Source of the DNA: Albula goreensis
Lineage: Eukaryota; Chordata; Actinopteri; Albuliformes; Albulidae
Length of the DNA stretch: 64,000 bases
Assembly: GCA_022829145.1 (NCBI GenBank)
Contig: CM040747.1
Coordinates: 41,286,613-41,350,612 of the forward strand
Direction: 5' to 3'
Below the pieces are notes generated by a model. The model did not search any database. It saw nothing but the letters and a program-made list of their open reading frames with translations, and was not told where the DNA came from. The position numbers were made by a program, and so were the translations under genes. Positions 35,496 through 47,173 of this stretch are shown here, piece by piece; the first letter of the stretch is position 1; every line of letters starts with the position of its first letter.

Positions 35496-35880
35496 AAAGG
35501 TGTGTGTATGGAATTTTTTTGATGTAAGACATGAATATCACACACAACCCCTGAAACTAACACCAACTGTACCACAGAGAAACAGCCCTGACTGTGCTGA
35601 ACAAAAACAGTAGGGAGTTAGTGCGGCTCTGTGGGAGCCTTAGGCCTGTACATGCTTAATGGCAGGATCAGAGGGGACTCTTTAGGAGCTTCACTTACTG
35701 CTCAGCTCTTAGGGCTAGTGTAGTCCACTATGCCATCACTGATATGGACCCCTCCGACATTAGTGCATTTACTGACAGACCACAGACCCCTTTTTACCAC
35801 CACTGTCAAATCAATGTGCACCTGAACAGAACTGGAAAACCTAGGAATTAAAGGCATTTGTTCTTCAATCTGTAATTTAA
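35496..35880. other. Intergenic, nothing recognised
   Basis: No exon, RNA gene or clear repeat seen. Confidence 0.5.
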
Positions 35881-35884
35881 GCTA

Positions 35885-36105
35885 ACCCCCAAAAAAACTA
35901 ACCAGAAAATTGGGGCTGGTGATGGAGCTTATCCCAGCATGAATTGGGCAAGGGGCAGGGAGACACCCTGGACAGATGAGCACCTCCAAAACCCAGGCAA
36001 ACACATGCAAGCTCAACACAGGGACTGCTGCCCATTGTGCCTGCCCACTGAAACTGTGAGGCCACAGTGCTAACCACTGAGCCACCATGCTGCCTGCAAA
36101 TGGTA
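35885..36105 (-). mobile_element. Dispersed non-LTR element tail (L2/CR1-like)
   Basis: The stretch has the phrases common to vertebrate L2/CR1-like repeats: 'CACCCTGGACAG', 'CATGCAAGCTC', and 'TAACCACTGAGCCACCATGC' near 36071. It is truncated and without coding capacity. The strand is inferred and uncertain. Confidence 0.5.
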
Positions 36106-36189
36106 CAGCTCAGTGTATATTTCATAGGCTTGTGTCTCATTTGCAACCCTGAAATGCATCAATTAAACATGTTATTTAATCTGACAAAC

Positions 36190-36372
36190 ATATGTCAGTA
36201 GTGTAGTGTAATGGTTATGTTGCAGCAGGTCAAACTTAGTGATACAGGGTTTGATTCTCAGGTAGGCACTGCTGTTGTACCCTTCAGCAAGGCATGTGAC
36301 CCTGATTGCTCCAATAAACATCCAGCTTTATAAATATAAGCTTCTGTGCTTGAGGGCGTCTGCTAAACATAA
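36190..36372 (+). mobile_element. tRNA-derived SINE with LINE-like tail
   Basis: The head has RNA polymerase III boxes (TAGTGTAATGG as A box, GGTTTGATTC as B box). A conserved body follows (GGTAGGCACTGCTG, ACCCTTCAGCAAGGCA, GCTCCAATAAA), then an AGGGCGTCTGCTAAA tail like that of L2-type LINEs. This is the common fish SINE layout. Confidence 0.7.
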
Positions 36373-39090
36373 CTAAATCATAACTGTCATGGCAACCCAT
36401 TTTTTCTTGTGCCATTGAGGACAAGACTCAATAACATACAACAATTTTAGGTACCTGTTCTTCCAAATATTGTAATCAATTGTACTGTTAATGTGCTGGT
36501 CCATAACAGACAGTGAAGAATAGATATATATCAGAAGAGACTGGTCCATAGAGGAGAGGGAGGGTGCTCCTCCCCTGTTTTTGAGAGGAAAGAGGAAGAC
36601 AATAAAATAAAAAAATGTTTTTGAAATGTAATGCTGGAAGACCTCGTTGTAATTAATAAAAAAATCACTTTTAAATAAATAAAAACCCCTTGGGTACAAT
36701 AATCCTTTATTTCAACTCTGAAAAATCAAAATGCCTCAAAAGTGACCCCTGAGTCCTTCAGGTGAGGAACAACACTTTTGTCTTTCATAGGAACAGGGGC
36801 AGTCAGAATAACTCAACGCATTCCATTTTTTCTCTCTCAGCCTGTGATTGGCCAGTAAACGTAATTTGGCGCTTCAAGGGAGGTGATCGTTCTTTCGCCA
36901 TTTTCATTGTGTTTGTCCAACCACGGGCAACACATTTCTGAGAAGACTCTGACTCTGTTTCAAATCAGCTGCCTACCTTTAGTCAGTGGGAATCAAAAGA
37001 CGAAACTGATCGTAGATCAGTGGTTTTACTTAGAGATGCTTCAACAAGCTGTGAAAAAAACACTTATTTTTGTCCAGTGCTGATAGGAAAAAAGGAGATT
37101 CACATAGAAAACTGACAATGGTGTTAATTAAAATTTTGCATTGTTTGAGGTAGTTTACCATTTTTCTCCCAATTTTCTCAGATTGCCTTTAACTTAACCA
37201 TTCTATATCAAGCAGACAGCAGAGTCGCCTAAATTCAAAATGCATACCGGCGACATTAAAAGTGAATTATGTCCGTAAGCAGTATTTCATGTTTTCTTCT
37301 ATATTCATGTTTTATTCTAGATGCATCCAGATATCTATAAGTAGTTTCAAATATTAGTATTTTTACAATGTTCATAACTCACTGATAAGGCAGAATGGAA
37401 AATGACAAATGTATGCTCCACTTGCATTTATTTAGAGGAATCTGAAAGGCATTACAGAATGACTATATGGAGAGCTGAGGATAAAAAGACTAAACAAGCA
37501 TTTGATAGCAGCTATAACTTTTCTTTTATATAAAGGGTGAATAACTTTTTTTTTTTATAAAGGGTGAATAATTGGATGCGTTATTTAATATTTTTTTTAT
37601 TTCATTTGAGTTATTTAGAAAAAATATAATGCACATAATACACATGAATAAAAATGTAAAAGTTTCTAGGTAACTAATATAGAAGGTAGTAACATAATGA
37701 TAAACATTACTTATTTGCAAAAATTATATCATTTTATGATGAAATGCTACTTAAATCTCATAACTTATATTTTTACAAAACCAATAAAAATTCATTAAGG
37801 GAAATCACATTTTAATCGTACTTCTAATTCATTTTTTCTGTGCAGTTCCCATAGATGATAACCTCATACATTTGAAGATGTCATACTAATGCAAAAATGC
37901 ATGAATGACCTTATTCTTGAATCAAACGTACAGGCTCATAATTCTTGGGAAACCATCCAATGTACTTCAAAAACCCATGAAACAAATATTTTTTTCCCCC
38001 TTTTTTCCAAATATTGCTGTTTTGTAAATCTTATTTGTCTTTGACGCTCTGCTGCTTTGCCCTCCTCCCCTCACCTGTCCTCCCTAATTTTGTGAGTCTC
38101 CAACCACTACTGATTTATATGTAGTATATTTGTCTGTGAAACCACTCAGTCTATAGCAGTTCCATTCAAACTGTCACACAAGCTGCCTTTACATACAGTG
38201 ACCACAGGAGGGAGACAGAGCAGTACTATTGCACCTGATGTAATAACACTGTAATAACAGAGTTGAAGCTAAAGTTTGGCATCAAATCCTGGTGTATATT
38301 TCCATGCAAATATTAGTGAACTTTCAAATCAGGAAAAACTAAACACAAAATAAATGTTGTTTAAAAAGAAACATGAAACAGAGAGAACAACACTGCCGCC
38401 CTTCATTTCATGTCATAAGCACACAAAGTTGGTAGTATTACCTAATACACTGTCTATTACTCTTTATATTACTGTGTGTTGCTCTCACCCTACACTGAGA
38501 GGCACTCCTGAGCAGGAACACATCAGATCAGAGCTCCATTATTCCCCTCTCAGAATTACCCAGTTTAAATGAAACTGAGTTATTACCAATCAGGATAATG
38601 TTCACATCACATCCAGTTAATTTAGCATGTTTATGTAGGAAAGCAGCAAAAGCCTCATTCACTGCAGTGCAGAAACAGCAATGGCTGCAGAAGCCAGACC
38701 TGGCTGGTAATTTAATACAATGGGAATCAATCACAATATGCATTACTTGTCAGTGCAGTAGTGATAGAGGATAACTAACTTATAACTAACTTAACCCATA
38801 GCATTAACATTAGGCAAAACCCGAGGTTTCTTCATGCAATTTCACCTGCTCAAAGGCCAATGCTGCATCTATAGAGATGAGTCAGAGGAGGGGTGTATGT
38901 GCTGTTTAACAGGGGTACATGTGAGAAAAAGAATATGATGGCAAAATGTGAATGATGTTGGATTGGATTGTGGTTCTGCTGTCCAGACACTGTTACACCA
39001 GTGTTAAACTGCTCTGTCTGTGTCACAGCCCATAAGCCCTAGTCTGCCTCCACAGCACTGCTGGGCTACAAGTGCCTGCTGTACCCAGGA
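36373..39090. other. Intergenic upstream of Ig V gene
   Basis: AT-rich, no recognisable gene. Around 36840-36905 there is a short GC-richer patch with a GATTGG (CCAAT-type) box and CGCCATTTT, which could be a cryptic promoter, but no exon follows that I can identify. The segment 38820-38960 is repeated at about 39985-40135 as the flank of the tandem V copy. Confidence 0.5.
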
Positions 39091-39095
39091 AGACC

Positions 39096-39103
39096 ATTTG
39101 CAT
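39096..39103 (+). promoter_or_regulatory. Immunoglobulin octamer ATTTGCAT
   Basis: Perfect octamer 120 bp before the leader ATG, with a TTTATAGT box near 39152. This is the standard layout of an Ig light-chain V promoter, bound by Oct factors in B cells. Confidence 0.85.
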
Positions 39104-39222
39104 AGAGAAGACACTTTGCATTGGCAGCACATGCTTCAGTGCTCTGGGAGTGTTTATAGTCCTGTGAGTTTAACATTTGATGACTGAGAGCTGTCCTTCA
39201 GGGCGCAGAACCCACAGCAACA

Positions 39223-39271
39223 ATGACTTTTATCACCATCTTCATCTGGGCACTTGCTTTCTGCATTCAGG
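39223..39271 (+). CDS. Ig light-chain V segment, leader exon
   Basis: ATG with a hydrophobic signal peptide (MTFITIFIWALAFCIQG), then a CAGG|GTGAGA donor leaving one base. The short intron ends at 39449. Confidence 0.88.
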
Positions 39272-39449
39272 GTGAGATTCATGGAAATATTCAAATAGAT
39301 ATGATACCTTCTATTTTAATTGAATGGAAGCATGAAACCTAAAGTATCTCTATGAAATAAATGTATAAAATAACTGTCTGGGCACTGGTGTAACATCCTA
39401 ATGTACCAATGGATAATATAAATATTTATTTTTTTATTCCTCCTTTCAG

Positions 39450-39776
39450 AATGCACAGGACAGGTGACTGTGACTCAGACTCCTGCTGGTAAATCTGCTC
39501 TCATAGGAGACACTGTCACCCTGAGCTGTAGAACCAGCCCTGCTGTGTACACCAGTAGTGGTAATCACTACCTAGCCTGGTATCAGCAGAAATCTGGAGA
39601 AGCTCCTAAACTCCTGATAAAGCTTGCAAATCAGCGTATCTCAGGGATTCCTGATCGATTCAGTGGCAGTGGATCTGGGACTGACTTCACTCTGACCATC
39701 AGTGGAGTCCAGGCTGAAGATGCAGGAGATTACTACTGTCAGAGTTACCACTACATCAGCAGCACAAATATATTCA
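39450..39776 (+). CDS. Ig light-chain V segment (kappa-like), V exon
   Basis: After a CCTTTCAG acceptor the exon gives a complete V domain: QVTVTQTP in framework 1, first Cys in [22 protein letters not shown], then [20 protein letters not shown] and [11 protein letters not shown] with the second Cys. It runs directly into a CACAGTG heptamer. The frame is intact and promoter, leader and RSS are all present, so it is a rearrangeable germline V gene. The 12-bp RSS spacer is the kappa-type arrangement. No J or C segment is visible in the window. Confidence 0.93.
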
Positions 39777-39804
39777 CACAGTGATAGAGAGCCATACAAA
39801 AACC
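39777..39804 (+). promoter_or_regulatory. V(D)J recombination signal, 12-bp spacer
   Basis: Heptamer CACAGTG (39777-39783), 12-bp spacer, nonamer ACAAAAACC (39796-39804). Both elements match consensus well. Confidence 0.92.
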
Positions 39805-40152
39805 TCCCTCAGTCAGACTGCACAGAGACTGCACTGCTGCAGCTGGGACCTACTGCAGGTGCTGAGGGGGGAGGCACTGACCCGGGACACTGAGGGGTTC
39901 TGCTTTTGCACCTGATGTAATAAAGTATTAATAGGGAAAGAATAAATAACTGATCCAATACCATGAGTCAAAACACAAGGTTTCTAGGTGTAAAAACTTT
40001 TGTGTAATTTAACCTGCTCAAAGGCCAATGCTACATCTGTAGAGATGAGTTAGAGGAGGGGTGTATGCACTGTTTAACAGAGGTACATGTGAGAAAAAGA
40101 ATAAGATAGGAAAATGTGAATGATGTTGGATTTACTCTCCATGCCCAACCCT

Positions 40153-40649
40153 AGGAGAGACGGTCACTCTGAGATGTAAACCCAACCCTGAAGTATATTA
40201 CAACACTTACCATGAAAATTATGTTTTTAAGTGGGATCAACAGAAAGCTAAAGAAGGCATTAAACCTCCCTGCTCTGGCACGCCCCGGTAGAGAGCATGC
40301 TGCATATGTCCAAGGCCTAACCGCAGTGGCTCAGGTTCGAATACATCCTTTGCTGGATGTCCTCCCATCTCTCTCTCTCCATCTCTCCCCTCTCCCCCTC
40401 ATTTCCTGTCTGCCTCCCTACTATATCTGTCAAATAAAGTGGAAAAATCGCAAAAAATATACTTTTAAAAAAATAATATGCTGATCTACTTAACAGATCA
40501 GCATAGCTCAGGGATTCCTGCCCGCTTCAGTGGCAGTAGAGCTTATTATGGGAGTGAGTTCACTCTGACCATCAGTGGAGTCCAGGCTGAAGATGCAGGA
40601 GATTACTACAGTCAGAGTTACCATGAGATCAGCAGTAATGGTGTGTTCA
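40153..40649 (+). pseudogene. Ig light-chain V pseudogene interrupted by a SINE
   Basis: A tandem copy of the V gene that has lost its promoter, leader and first framework: the 5' flank (39985-40135) runs directly into mid-framework 1 (GETVTLRC). After the QQKAKE region a SINE interrupts the exon, and the V sequence resumes at about 40484 ([18 protein letters not shown]). The second conserved Cys codon is changed to Ser (DYYSQSY). Its 3' RSS is still well conserved. Confidence 0.85.
40262..40482 (+). mobile_element. tRNA-derived SINE inside V pseudogene
   Basis: Contains a B-box-like GGTTCGAATAC, a long CT-rich middle (CCCATCTCTCTCTCTCC), CATTTCCTGTCTGCCTCCCTA, and a CAAATAAAGTGG...AAAAA tail. 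This is the layout of a common fish SINE family. The borders are approximate because the flanks are ambiguous. Confidence 0.7.
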
Positions 40650-40677
40650 CACAGTGATAGAGAGCCGTACAAAAACC
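40650..40677 (+). promoter_or_regulatory. Recombination signal of the V pseudogene, 12-bp spacer
   Basis: CACAGTG, a 12-bp spacer differing by one base from that of the intact V, and ACAAAAACC. It remains a plausible recombination target although the V is dead. Confidence 0.85.
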
Positions 40678-41175
40678 TCCCTCAGTCAGACTGCACAGAG
40701 ACTGCACTGCTGCAGCTGGGACCTACTGCAGGTGCTGAGGGGGGAGGCACTGACCCGGGACACTGAGGGGTTCTGCTCCAGCACACTGAGCTTCAGTGGT
40801 TCAGTTATAACTCTCTCACACTCTGTATACTGACACACTTGTAGCTCCATTGGTTCACTGAACTCCAAAATAAAACTCATATACTGACATTGAATTCAAT
40901 TGTCAGAATATCCAAGCCACTTTATGACAGCTGGAGGAAATTCAAATGGCAGTGTCAAAAACATTCCAAAAATTACCAGAGTCTCAGTTAATGAAAAGTA
41001 TTTTTCATGATAAATGCTTTGACTGTAAAGCAGTTATATGTAACATGTTCCAGGATATAATAGCAGTGTTCACCAGGCAGGACAGTCCAGAGTACTCTAC
41101 CTGTCTACCTGTTCTCAACGTTAACTCCCCAATGGTGAAAAGAAACCCCTGTGCTACTACGGACTGTTACTGAAT

Positions 41176-41608
41176 CATTACACTCCTTCCGACGTGGTCT
41201 GAAAACCCACCTCTTCAGACAATATCTGGCCTAAACATCCTACCCTCATTCAGAACAGGTTGTACACCTATTTTGTAAAACATATATTATTATTATGTGT
41301 TTGTATTATGTATTAATAACTATTTATGCATCATTATAATTTACATGTGTTTGTATTAAGATTTATATTCATGTTTTATGTTTATTACTTCATTAATCAT
41401 GTAATACTAATACTATAATTTTATAATTGTACATATTTTACTTGGCTATGTACCATTCTTCCTGGCTATGCTATTATGACAGATTTCATTAATATGTAGC
41501 ATTATTGACAGATGCACTTTTCGATTTGTTGATGACTGTATCCAATCCTTGCACATCGCTTTGGATAAAAGTGTCTGCCAAATGAATTAATGTAAATGTA
41601 AATGTACT
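41176..41608 (+). mobile_element. LINE 3' end (L2/CR1-like)
   Basis: It begins with coding sequence for a LKTHLF-type ORF2 C-terminus and continues through AT-rich 3' UTR. It ends GCTTTGGATAAAAGTGTCTG and short ATGTAA repeats, the classic fish L2-type tail. Confidence 0.65.
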
Positions 41609-42703
41609 CTCCCCATAATGTCACACAAACTGCCATTACACACACTGACCACAGGAGGGAGACAACAGAGCCCATCTGGTGCTCATGATACAAGTACATC
41701 ATAACAGAGGAGACCCAAAGCTGCTGAGACATGCTATCTGAAGAAAATAGTATCAGGCTGAGATGCATCAGCTACCAGAGGGAAAAAAAGGACTGAGACT
41801 CAAACACAAATAGGTATCGAAAAGATTACATAAATGACACAAAGTACACTGCTCTGGGTACACCCCTCCTCTTATTTACCTTCTTCTTCTTCTTCCTCCA
41901 TTTCTTTAGTCATCTGATTATGGTCCTCCACTTTGTCAGCACCTCATGAAAGTAGGTCCTCCTTGGCAGATGGTCAGGCAGATGAGGGAGACAATTACAG
42001 TGAACACCAGAATCCAAAGCTGCAAGGCCATTCTGCTGGGAGCGAGGGACATTCTGCAGAGACAGGCATCTTGTGAGAGCACCGTTCACAACCAGCCACA
42101 ACTTGTCATTTTAAGTTTGCTTGATTCAAGTGCTTCAAGACAGGAGAAAGCACAGATTCACCTGGGCCCATCTCAAATGACTGTACTGTCCTCTCTTTCT
42201 ACCAGACACCATACTCAACCAACATCACAACATCACCATGTAAATTACAGCCATTTAAATTATTTGTTTGCAAGTAACCAAACCATTATTGACTTACCTA
42301 ACAACAAAGCAAAACAAGCGCCTTTGTTTTTTGTGGAAAGGTACCATTTCATGTAAAGGTACCCCTTAGCTCTGTCACAACAATGCCCTGGATAATGCAG
42401 TGTCTTAGCTGAGCTACTAGAAAAATGTACATAGTGCAGAACTGACTATATTGAAGGAATAAATTTCATTATTTAATTTGCCAACTTCAAACCTTTGAGG
42501 ACTTCTCTGTAGAGAATATCCTTCTTGTTTGGAACACAGTCCTAATCTCATTCATCGGCTTTTAATATGCACTGATTTTCTGACTTCAGAATTATAGGCC
42601 AGAGATGTTGAGCTTAAACATATGATTCACATTTACTATTCTGCCCTCACTGAACGTTTCTGTGCAAAGCTAGACAGACAGTTAACGTAAAGGATCCAAT
42701 AAA
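41609..42703. other. Intergenic, no gene recognised
   Basis: 41610-41690 resembles the V 5' flank near 38165-38230 (ACTGACCACAGGAGGGAGACA), suggesting a further remnant of the V cluster. The 136-codon frame at 41946 has no recognisable domain and low coding appearance. Confidence 0.45.
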
Positions 42704-42711
42704 GACTAGAG

Positions 42712-42908
42712 CACTGGTTCTTAACCTGGGTTCGATCGAACCCCAGGGGTTCGGTGAGTCAGTCTCAGGGGTTCGGTGGAGGTCAAGACACACACCCGAC
42801 TCATATGATTCATGATGACACGCCCCGCTTGGCCATCAAGAAGGGTTCGGTGAATGCGCATATGAAACTGGTGGGGTTCAGTACCTCCAACAAGGTTAAG
42901 AACCACTG
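42712..42908. mobile_element. Complete hAT-type MITE with 8-bp TSD
   Basis: 197 bp with terminal inverted repeats (CACTGGTTCTTAACC at the left, GGTTAAGAACCACTG at the right, one mismatch). It is flanked by identical 8-bp duplications GACTAGAG at 42704-42711 and 42909-42916. It has no coding capacity, so it depends on an autonomous hAT element. Confidence 0.9.
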
Positions 42909-42916
42909 GACTAGAG

Positions 42917-43664
42917 GTAAGTTAAGCGCTTTACTGACAATTCCTTTTTCTTTCCTTCCTTGTATTTTTATTTTGTAAAACTGAAATGACAATAAATAAA
43001 AGACATTAAGTTACATTTGCTGTCTGTGTAGTTATTCTTTCATGACATCTATAACCAGGCTAAACAAAGGAGAATAGCTAACATGGATTTCCACAGAAAA
43101 TATTGTAGTGTAGCTAGGAGAAAACTTAAAAAAAAGTTAACGCACTTAGCAAGCATAAACAGCTGGAATAATATTAAACATATGCACCACTTAATGTAGA
43201 ATGTTTACAAGGTCTTTTTATGAATTAAGCTTAGAATAAACTCATTAACTTTGCAATATATTCTAATGACTAATTAGCTACGTGTCTAGGTAAGTACAAA
43301 ACACAGCATAGCAAAATGCTAGCGAAATACAATTTAAAATATACAAATAAATGCTATCTCGGTTAGCGCGTATTCTAACTTGCTAATAATTACACAAAAA
43401 CTGTTCTAATTGGCGTCATCACAACAATATTTTAAAGTAGCTATACTGCCTGACAACTGTGGCACAAATGAAAAAATATTTTGTGACTTACAGACGTACA
43501 TTTCCAAGACCTAGCCGTTAGAAAGGTGAACGAACAATAAATAGCGTGCCTTAACCGAACTCACTCTCTACAATGGAGGATAGATTGACAGGTTAATTCC
43601 AACAATACAAGAACAGCTACAACTGCACCACTAGGGGGTGCGAAATTAACAGAATTAAGACCAG
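42917..43664. other. AT-rich intergenic, no gene
   Basis: No ORF, RNA gene or repeat recognised. Confidence 0.5.
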
Positions 43665-44110
43665 AACATTTACATTTATTCATTTTGCAGACGCTTTCAT
43701 CCAAAGCAACGTACAAGGAGTGCATACAATCAACGTAAATACAGGACAAATCATTGACAATAAGTGTATCATTTCAACAGCAGTTTAAAGTATAGCTAAG
43801 GTAAGGTCAATGTAATAGTCATAGGAACAAACAGAGCATAGCCAACAAATGTAGTACATAGCAAGTAATACATTTATAAACAATAATTTATACAATTCAT
43901 AATAAAGTAATAAACTGAAATGAATTGAAACGACTGTATCTTGGCATAGATGTCAGCTTTCTAGGCCAGGCTGGCCAGGTTGCGTCTGCGGTGGTTGGGT
44001 CTCCTGAAGCGAGTAGAAGAGCACAGAGCAACAGGGGAAGGAAGCAAACACATGATGAGCTGAGGGTTGTCTAGAGAGAAGAGGAAAAAGAATAAAGAAA
44101 CTGTAGGTAG
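43665..44110 (-). mobile_element. LINE 3' fragment (L2/CR1-like), minus strand
   Basis: It opens with the reverse complement of the L2-type tail (CATTTTGCAGACGCTTTCATCCAAAGCAACG) in two adjacent parts. Its inner end has GGTTGGGTCTCCTGAAGCGAG, consistent with the ORF2 end region. The inner boundary is unclear. Confidence 0.5.
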
Positions 44111-45985
44111 AGGTCAGAAAAGGCACACACAAAGTGATACAAGGAGGTGAAGAACTGAGGCTGCTGAACCGCTAATTATGACAATTGACAACATATTGAC
44201 AACTGCTGCTACCGTTTCAGAAACGCAACAAAAATCAAAACAACTTGTCAGTTTTCAGTATGTTCTGTCCCACAGTCCCTCACAGCTAAATGAATGGTCA
44301 GTGTTGATTCACAAATTCAGGAAGAAAAATAGTCCCAGCAGATAGGAAGTACGTGGTCATTCATAATAATTTCTGTCTGTCCTTTATGTTCAATTCTGCA
44401 TCAGTTGTCTACTTCTCTGTTGCATTTTGTTGTACATCTGAGTTTCCTGCCCATTGTAACATCATAGTTATGGAATGGAATTTTAGTCTTAACTAAATTC
44501 ACAAAAACATTTGTGAAATAAATAACCAATAAAAAAATCAAATAAATCACAAATAATAAATTACTTGATAAATTATAAAATAATTCAATAAAAACTCAAC
44601 CCATTATAAAATATTATTTCTGCATATTAATTTTCAAATTACCATTATCATGTTTTAATTTTGCTTCATAATGATGTAGTAATTAATTATTTGATCCTCA
44701 ATTCATAATAATACATTTTATTTCCAAATGGCTTTTTTTGAGCAAACCTGTTTTAATTCATTATGAAACTTCTATTTCATAATGGCAATTATATCACAAT
44801 TCTTTGTGAAATGCAAGTAATTTACAGTGGAAATACTAGCACCTTATGGCAAAACAAGTTTGCACCAACACTGGCCATTCTCATATATGATACGACACCC
44901 TTACTTGAGTTACATACCTGGCTGGCTAATGAGCTATATTTAGGTAAAATATTTAAACTCCTGTAATTTCTGTTAGATTCAGGCACAGAACTGATCAATT
45001 AATTTTAAAGTAATGACAAAGAGACAGTGCATTTGAGGAAAAACACAATATTGTCCTCTACTATACTGTGAATGGTACATTTTGGTATGATACAGTTGCA
45101 ATCTAAGAAAAGTCCAAATGACATATGAATTGATAGTTGTTTGTATTTTAAGAACATTCCTATTGTGACATCATAGAGGCTGAAATATCGAAAGTTCAAA
45201 ACAACTCGAACATACTACTGTTGCTTGGAAACAGAATTGATGTGAATTCTGTCCAATTCTATGTTCTAAATTTACAGGAATAATTAAGTAATATCACACC
45301 TCGGTCGTCGGTACAAGGCCGCAGCCCAAGTGCCAAAGATAATCAAAGCTGTGCAGATTCTGTATAACAGCAAGACCTTGAGAGTGATATTATAACAGCA
45401 AGACCTCCTCCTCCCCCATCTCCACCTCATCTTCTCCTTCTTTCATCACGATTGGTACCTAATCCTAACTGTTCTCCCAATTTCTTTCATCCAAAAAAAA
45501 AGTGTGTGTGTGTGTGTGGGGGGGAGAGTTCCCTTTAGAATTAAATTTACATTTTCAATAAACACATAAACAGTTTCTTGACTGCAGGTTAGTTAGCCAT
45601 TTTATCTGATCAGCCACAATAGTGAACGGAAAAAAAAAACATTTTGTGATAAGGCTCTAAAAATGTTACAGAATGATGTATCAATGCATTTCCAGCAAAT
45701 ATTGAAATAATGAAGGGTGTCAATGAAATATGTGCAGTGTCACATGTTTAGTGTAAATTGTCACATGACCAGAGCTGTTTACTTCTTGGTTGCGCCATGA
45801 CAAGAGGATGGCAGAATCAAAGCTCCCAAACACAAGATTAGTAAAGTATGTTAACATATAAACATAGGAAAAAGATTTTTGGAACACATCATCTTTCAAA
45901 ATATTCACAAAAATCTATTCTATTGTAATATTCACAAAAAAAGTTAAATGATTGAAAGGAAAAACTAAATCTAATACTGATATAA
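44111..45985. other. AT-rich intergenic, no gene
   Basis: Nothing supportable as coding. A short GT microsatellite lies at 45503-45520. Confidence 0.5.
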
Positions 45986-45989
45986 ATAT

Positions 45990-47173
45990 TTTTCTCTAAA
46001 ATATGCGTGCCACAATTATTGGCACCCACAGAAATTATTTTGAGTAAAATGTTAATTTAAGTTTATTCCCATTCTTTATTATGTTTTAAAGTTCACCTGA
46101 GTGATTAGGAACTCTTAAAAGGTCATCCATGACTTCCTGTTGCACTGGGGTATAAATATGAGGTGACACACAGGCCAAATTCCCCTAGTCATCCATAAAT
46201 ATGAGGTAGACCAGAGAATAGAGCTATGATGCGCAACACAAAGTTGTTGAGCTGCACAAATCAGGAAATGGCTATGAGAAAATAGCTAAACAGTTGAAAA
46301 TGCCTGTCACAGACTAGCGCCAATTTATGGAAAAGATGCTATGAATTTATTACTGTTTTGTTTTTCTATCGTACCTCCGTTGTTGTTGTTTTGCTTTCGA
46401 ATATTCCCACCAATTATCATGGCCATATTTATTGTGGTTGATTTCATTTTTTTCTATTGTATTTAGTTGATTGTGGAAGGTGCTACACCTTTAAAAAAGG
46501 GGGGTTTAGAGCTCCTGGTGTCTTTGTCTTTTGTTTGTTTTTTGGTGAGAGTGGGAAGTGGAGTGGCTATGTGACTTAGGCCCTATAGCCTTGGTGTAGC
46601 TGAGTGCATTGACCTTTACCTTTTCCCCTTAGTTTTTGTTTTCTGTTTTTGTATAGTATTTTCTTCTTTTGTTATTCATTGTAAGTATATATTTCTGCAC
46701 TGCCATTGTTTTTTCACTGAACACCTGTAAACACACCCCATCCCAGCAATCCTAGTCCTTTCAGTCCTCCGCTCTTGGTGCACTCGGTCACAATGCCCAT
46801 TTCCACTATTAGGGCAATAACTACGAAATTTAAAATAACTGGACATGTTGAGAATCGGCCTGGAAGACGACATATGTCTATATTGACCCCACATACAGTG
46901 AGGAGGATGGTTTTGTTAGTCAAAGAATCTCCAAGAATCTCAGATGGGGAATTGCAGACATTAGTTAGGTCTTGGGGTCAGAAAGTCTCCCAAATTACAA
47001 TCAGACGCCACCTACATAAGCAGAGGTTGTTTGGGAGGGTTGCCAGAGAAAAGCCTCTGCTGTCATCAACCAACAAACTCAAGAACCTACAGAACATCAC
47101 TGGAACTTTCAGTGGGACCATGTTCTATGGTCAGATGACACCAAAAGAGCATTTTGGCAACAAACACCAGAGG
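45990..47173 (+). mobile_element. Tc1-like transposon, 5' part, running into the gap
   Basis: Starts with a Tc1-type terminal phrase (GCCACAATTATTGGCACCC at about 46008). An internal promoter region follows with TATAAATATGAGGTGACA, then transposase-coding sequence. The paired DNA-binding part is visible on both sides of the LTR insertion (GYEKIAK-like before; HVENRPGRRH, DGELQTLV, TIRRHLH after). The catalytic region and 3' end are missing in the assembly gap. Disrupted by the solo LTR and several changes, so not autonomous. Confidence 0.8.
46305..46792. mobile_element. Solo LTR (488 bp) inserted in the Tc1-like element
   Basis: Begins TGTCACAGACTAG and ends CGGTCACA (TG...CA), flanked on both sides by ATGCC (46300-46304, 46793-46797), a 5-bp target duplication. 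The interrupted transposase sequence resumes exactly across it. No internal retroelement genes are present, so it is a recombination-derived solo LTR. The family is unassigned. Confidence 0.85.

Noticed and set aside
41946..42356. 136-codon ORF as a gene
   Set aside because: No recognisable domain or splice context, and its composition looks like chance read-through of intergenic sequence.
39000..46000. J segments or an Ig constant exon near the V genes
   Set aside because: I found no heptamer/nonamer pair with a 23-bp spacer followed by an FGxG-type J, and no C-domain frame.
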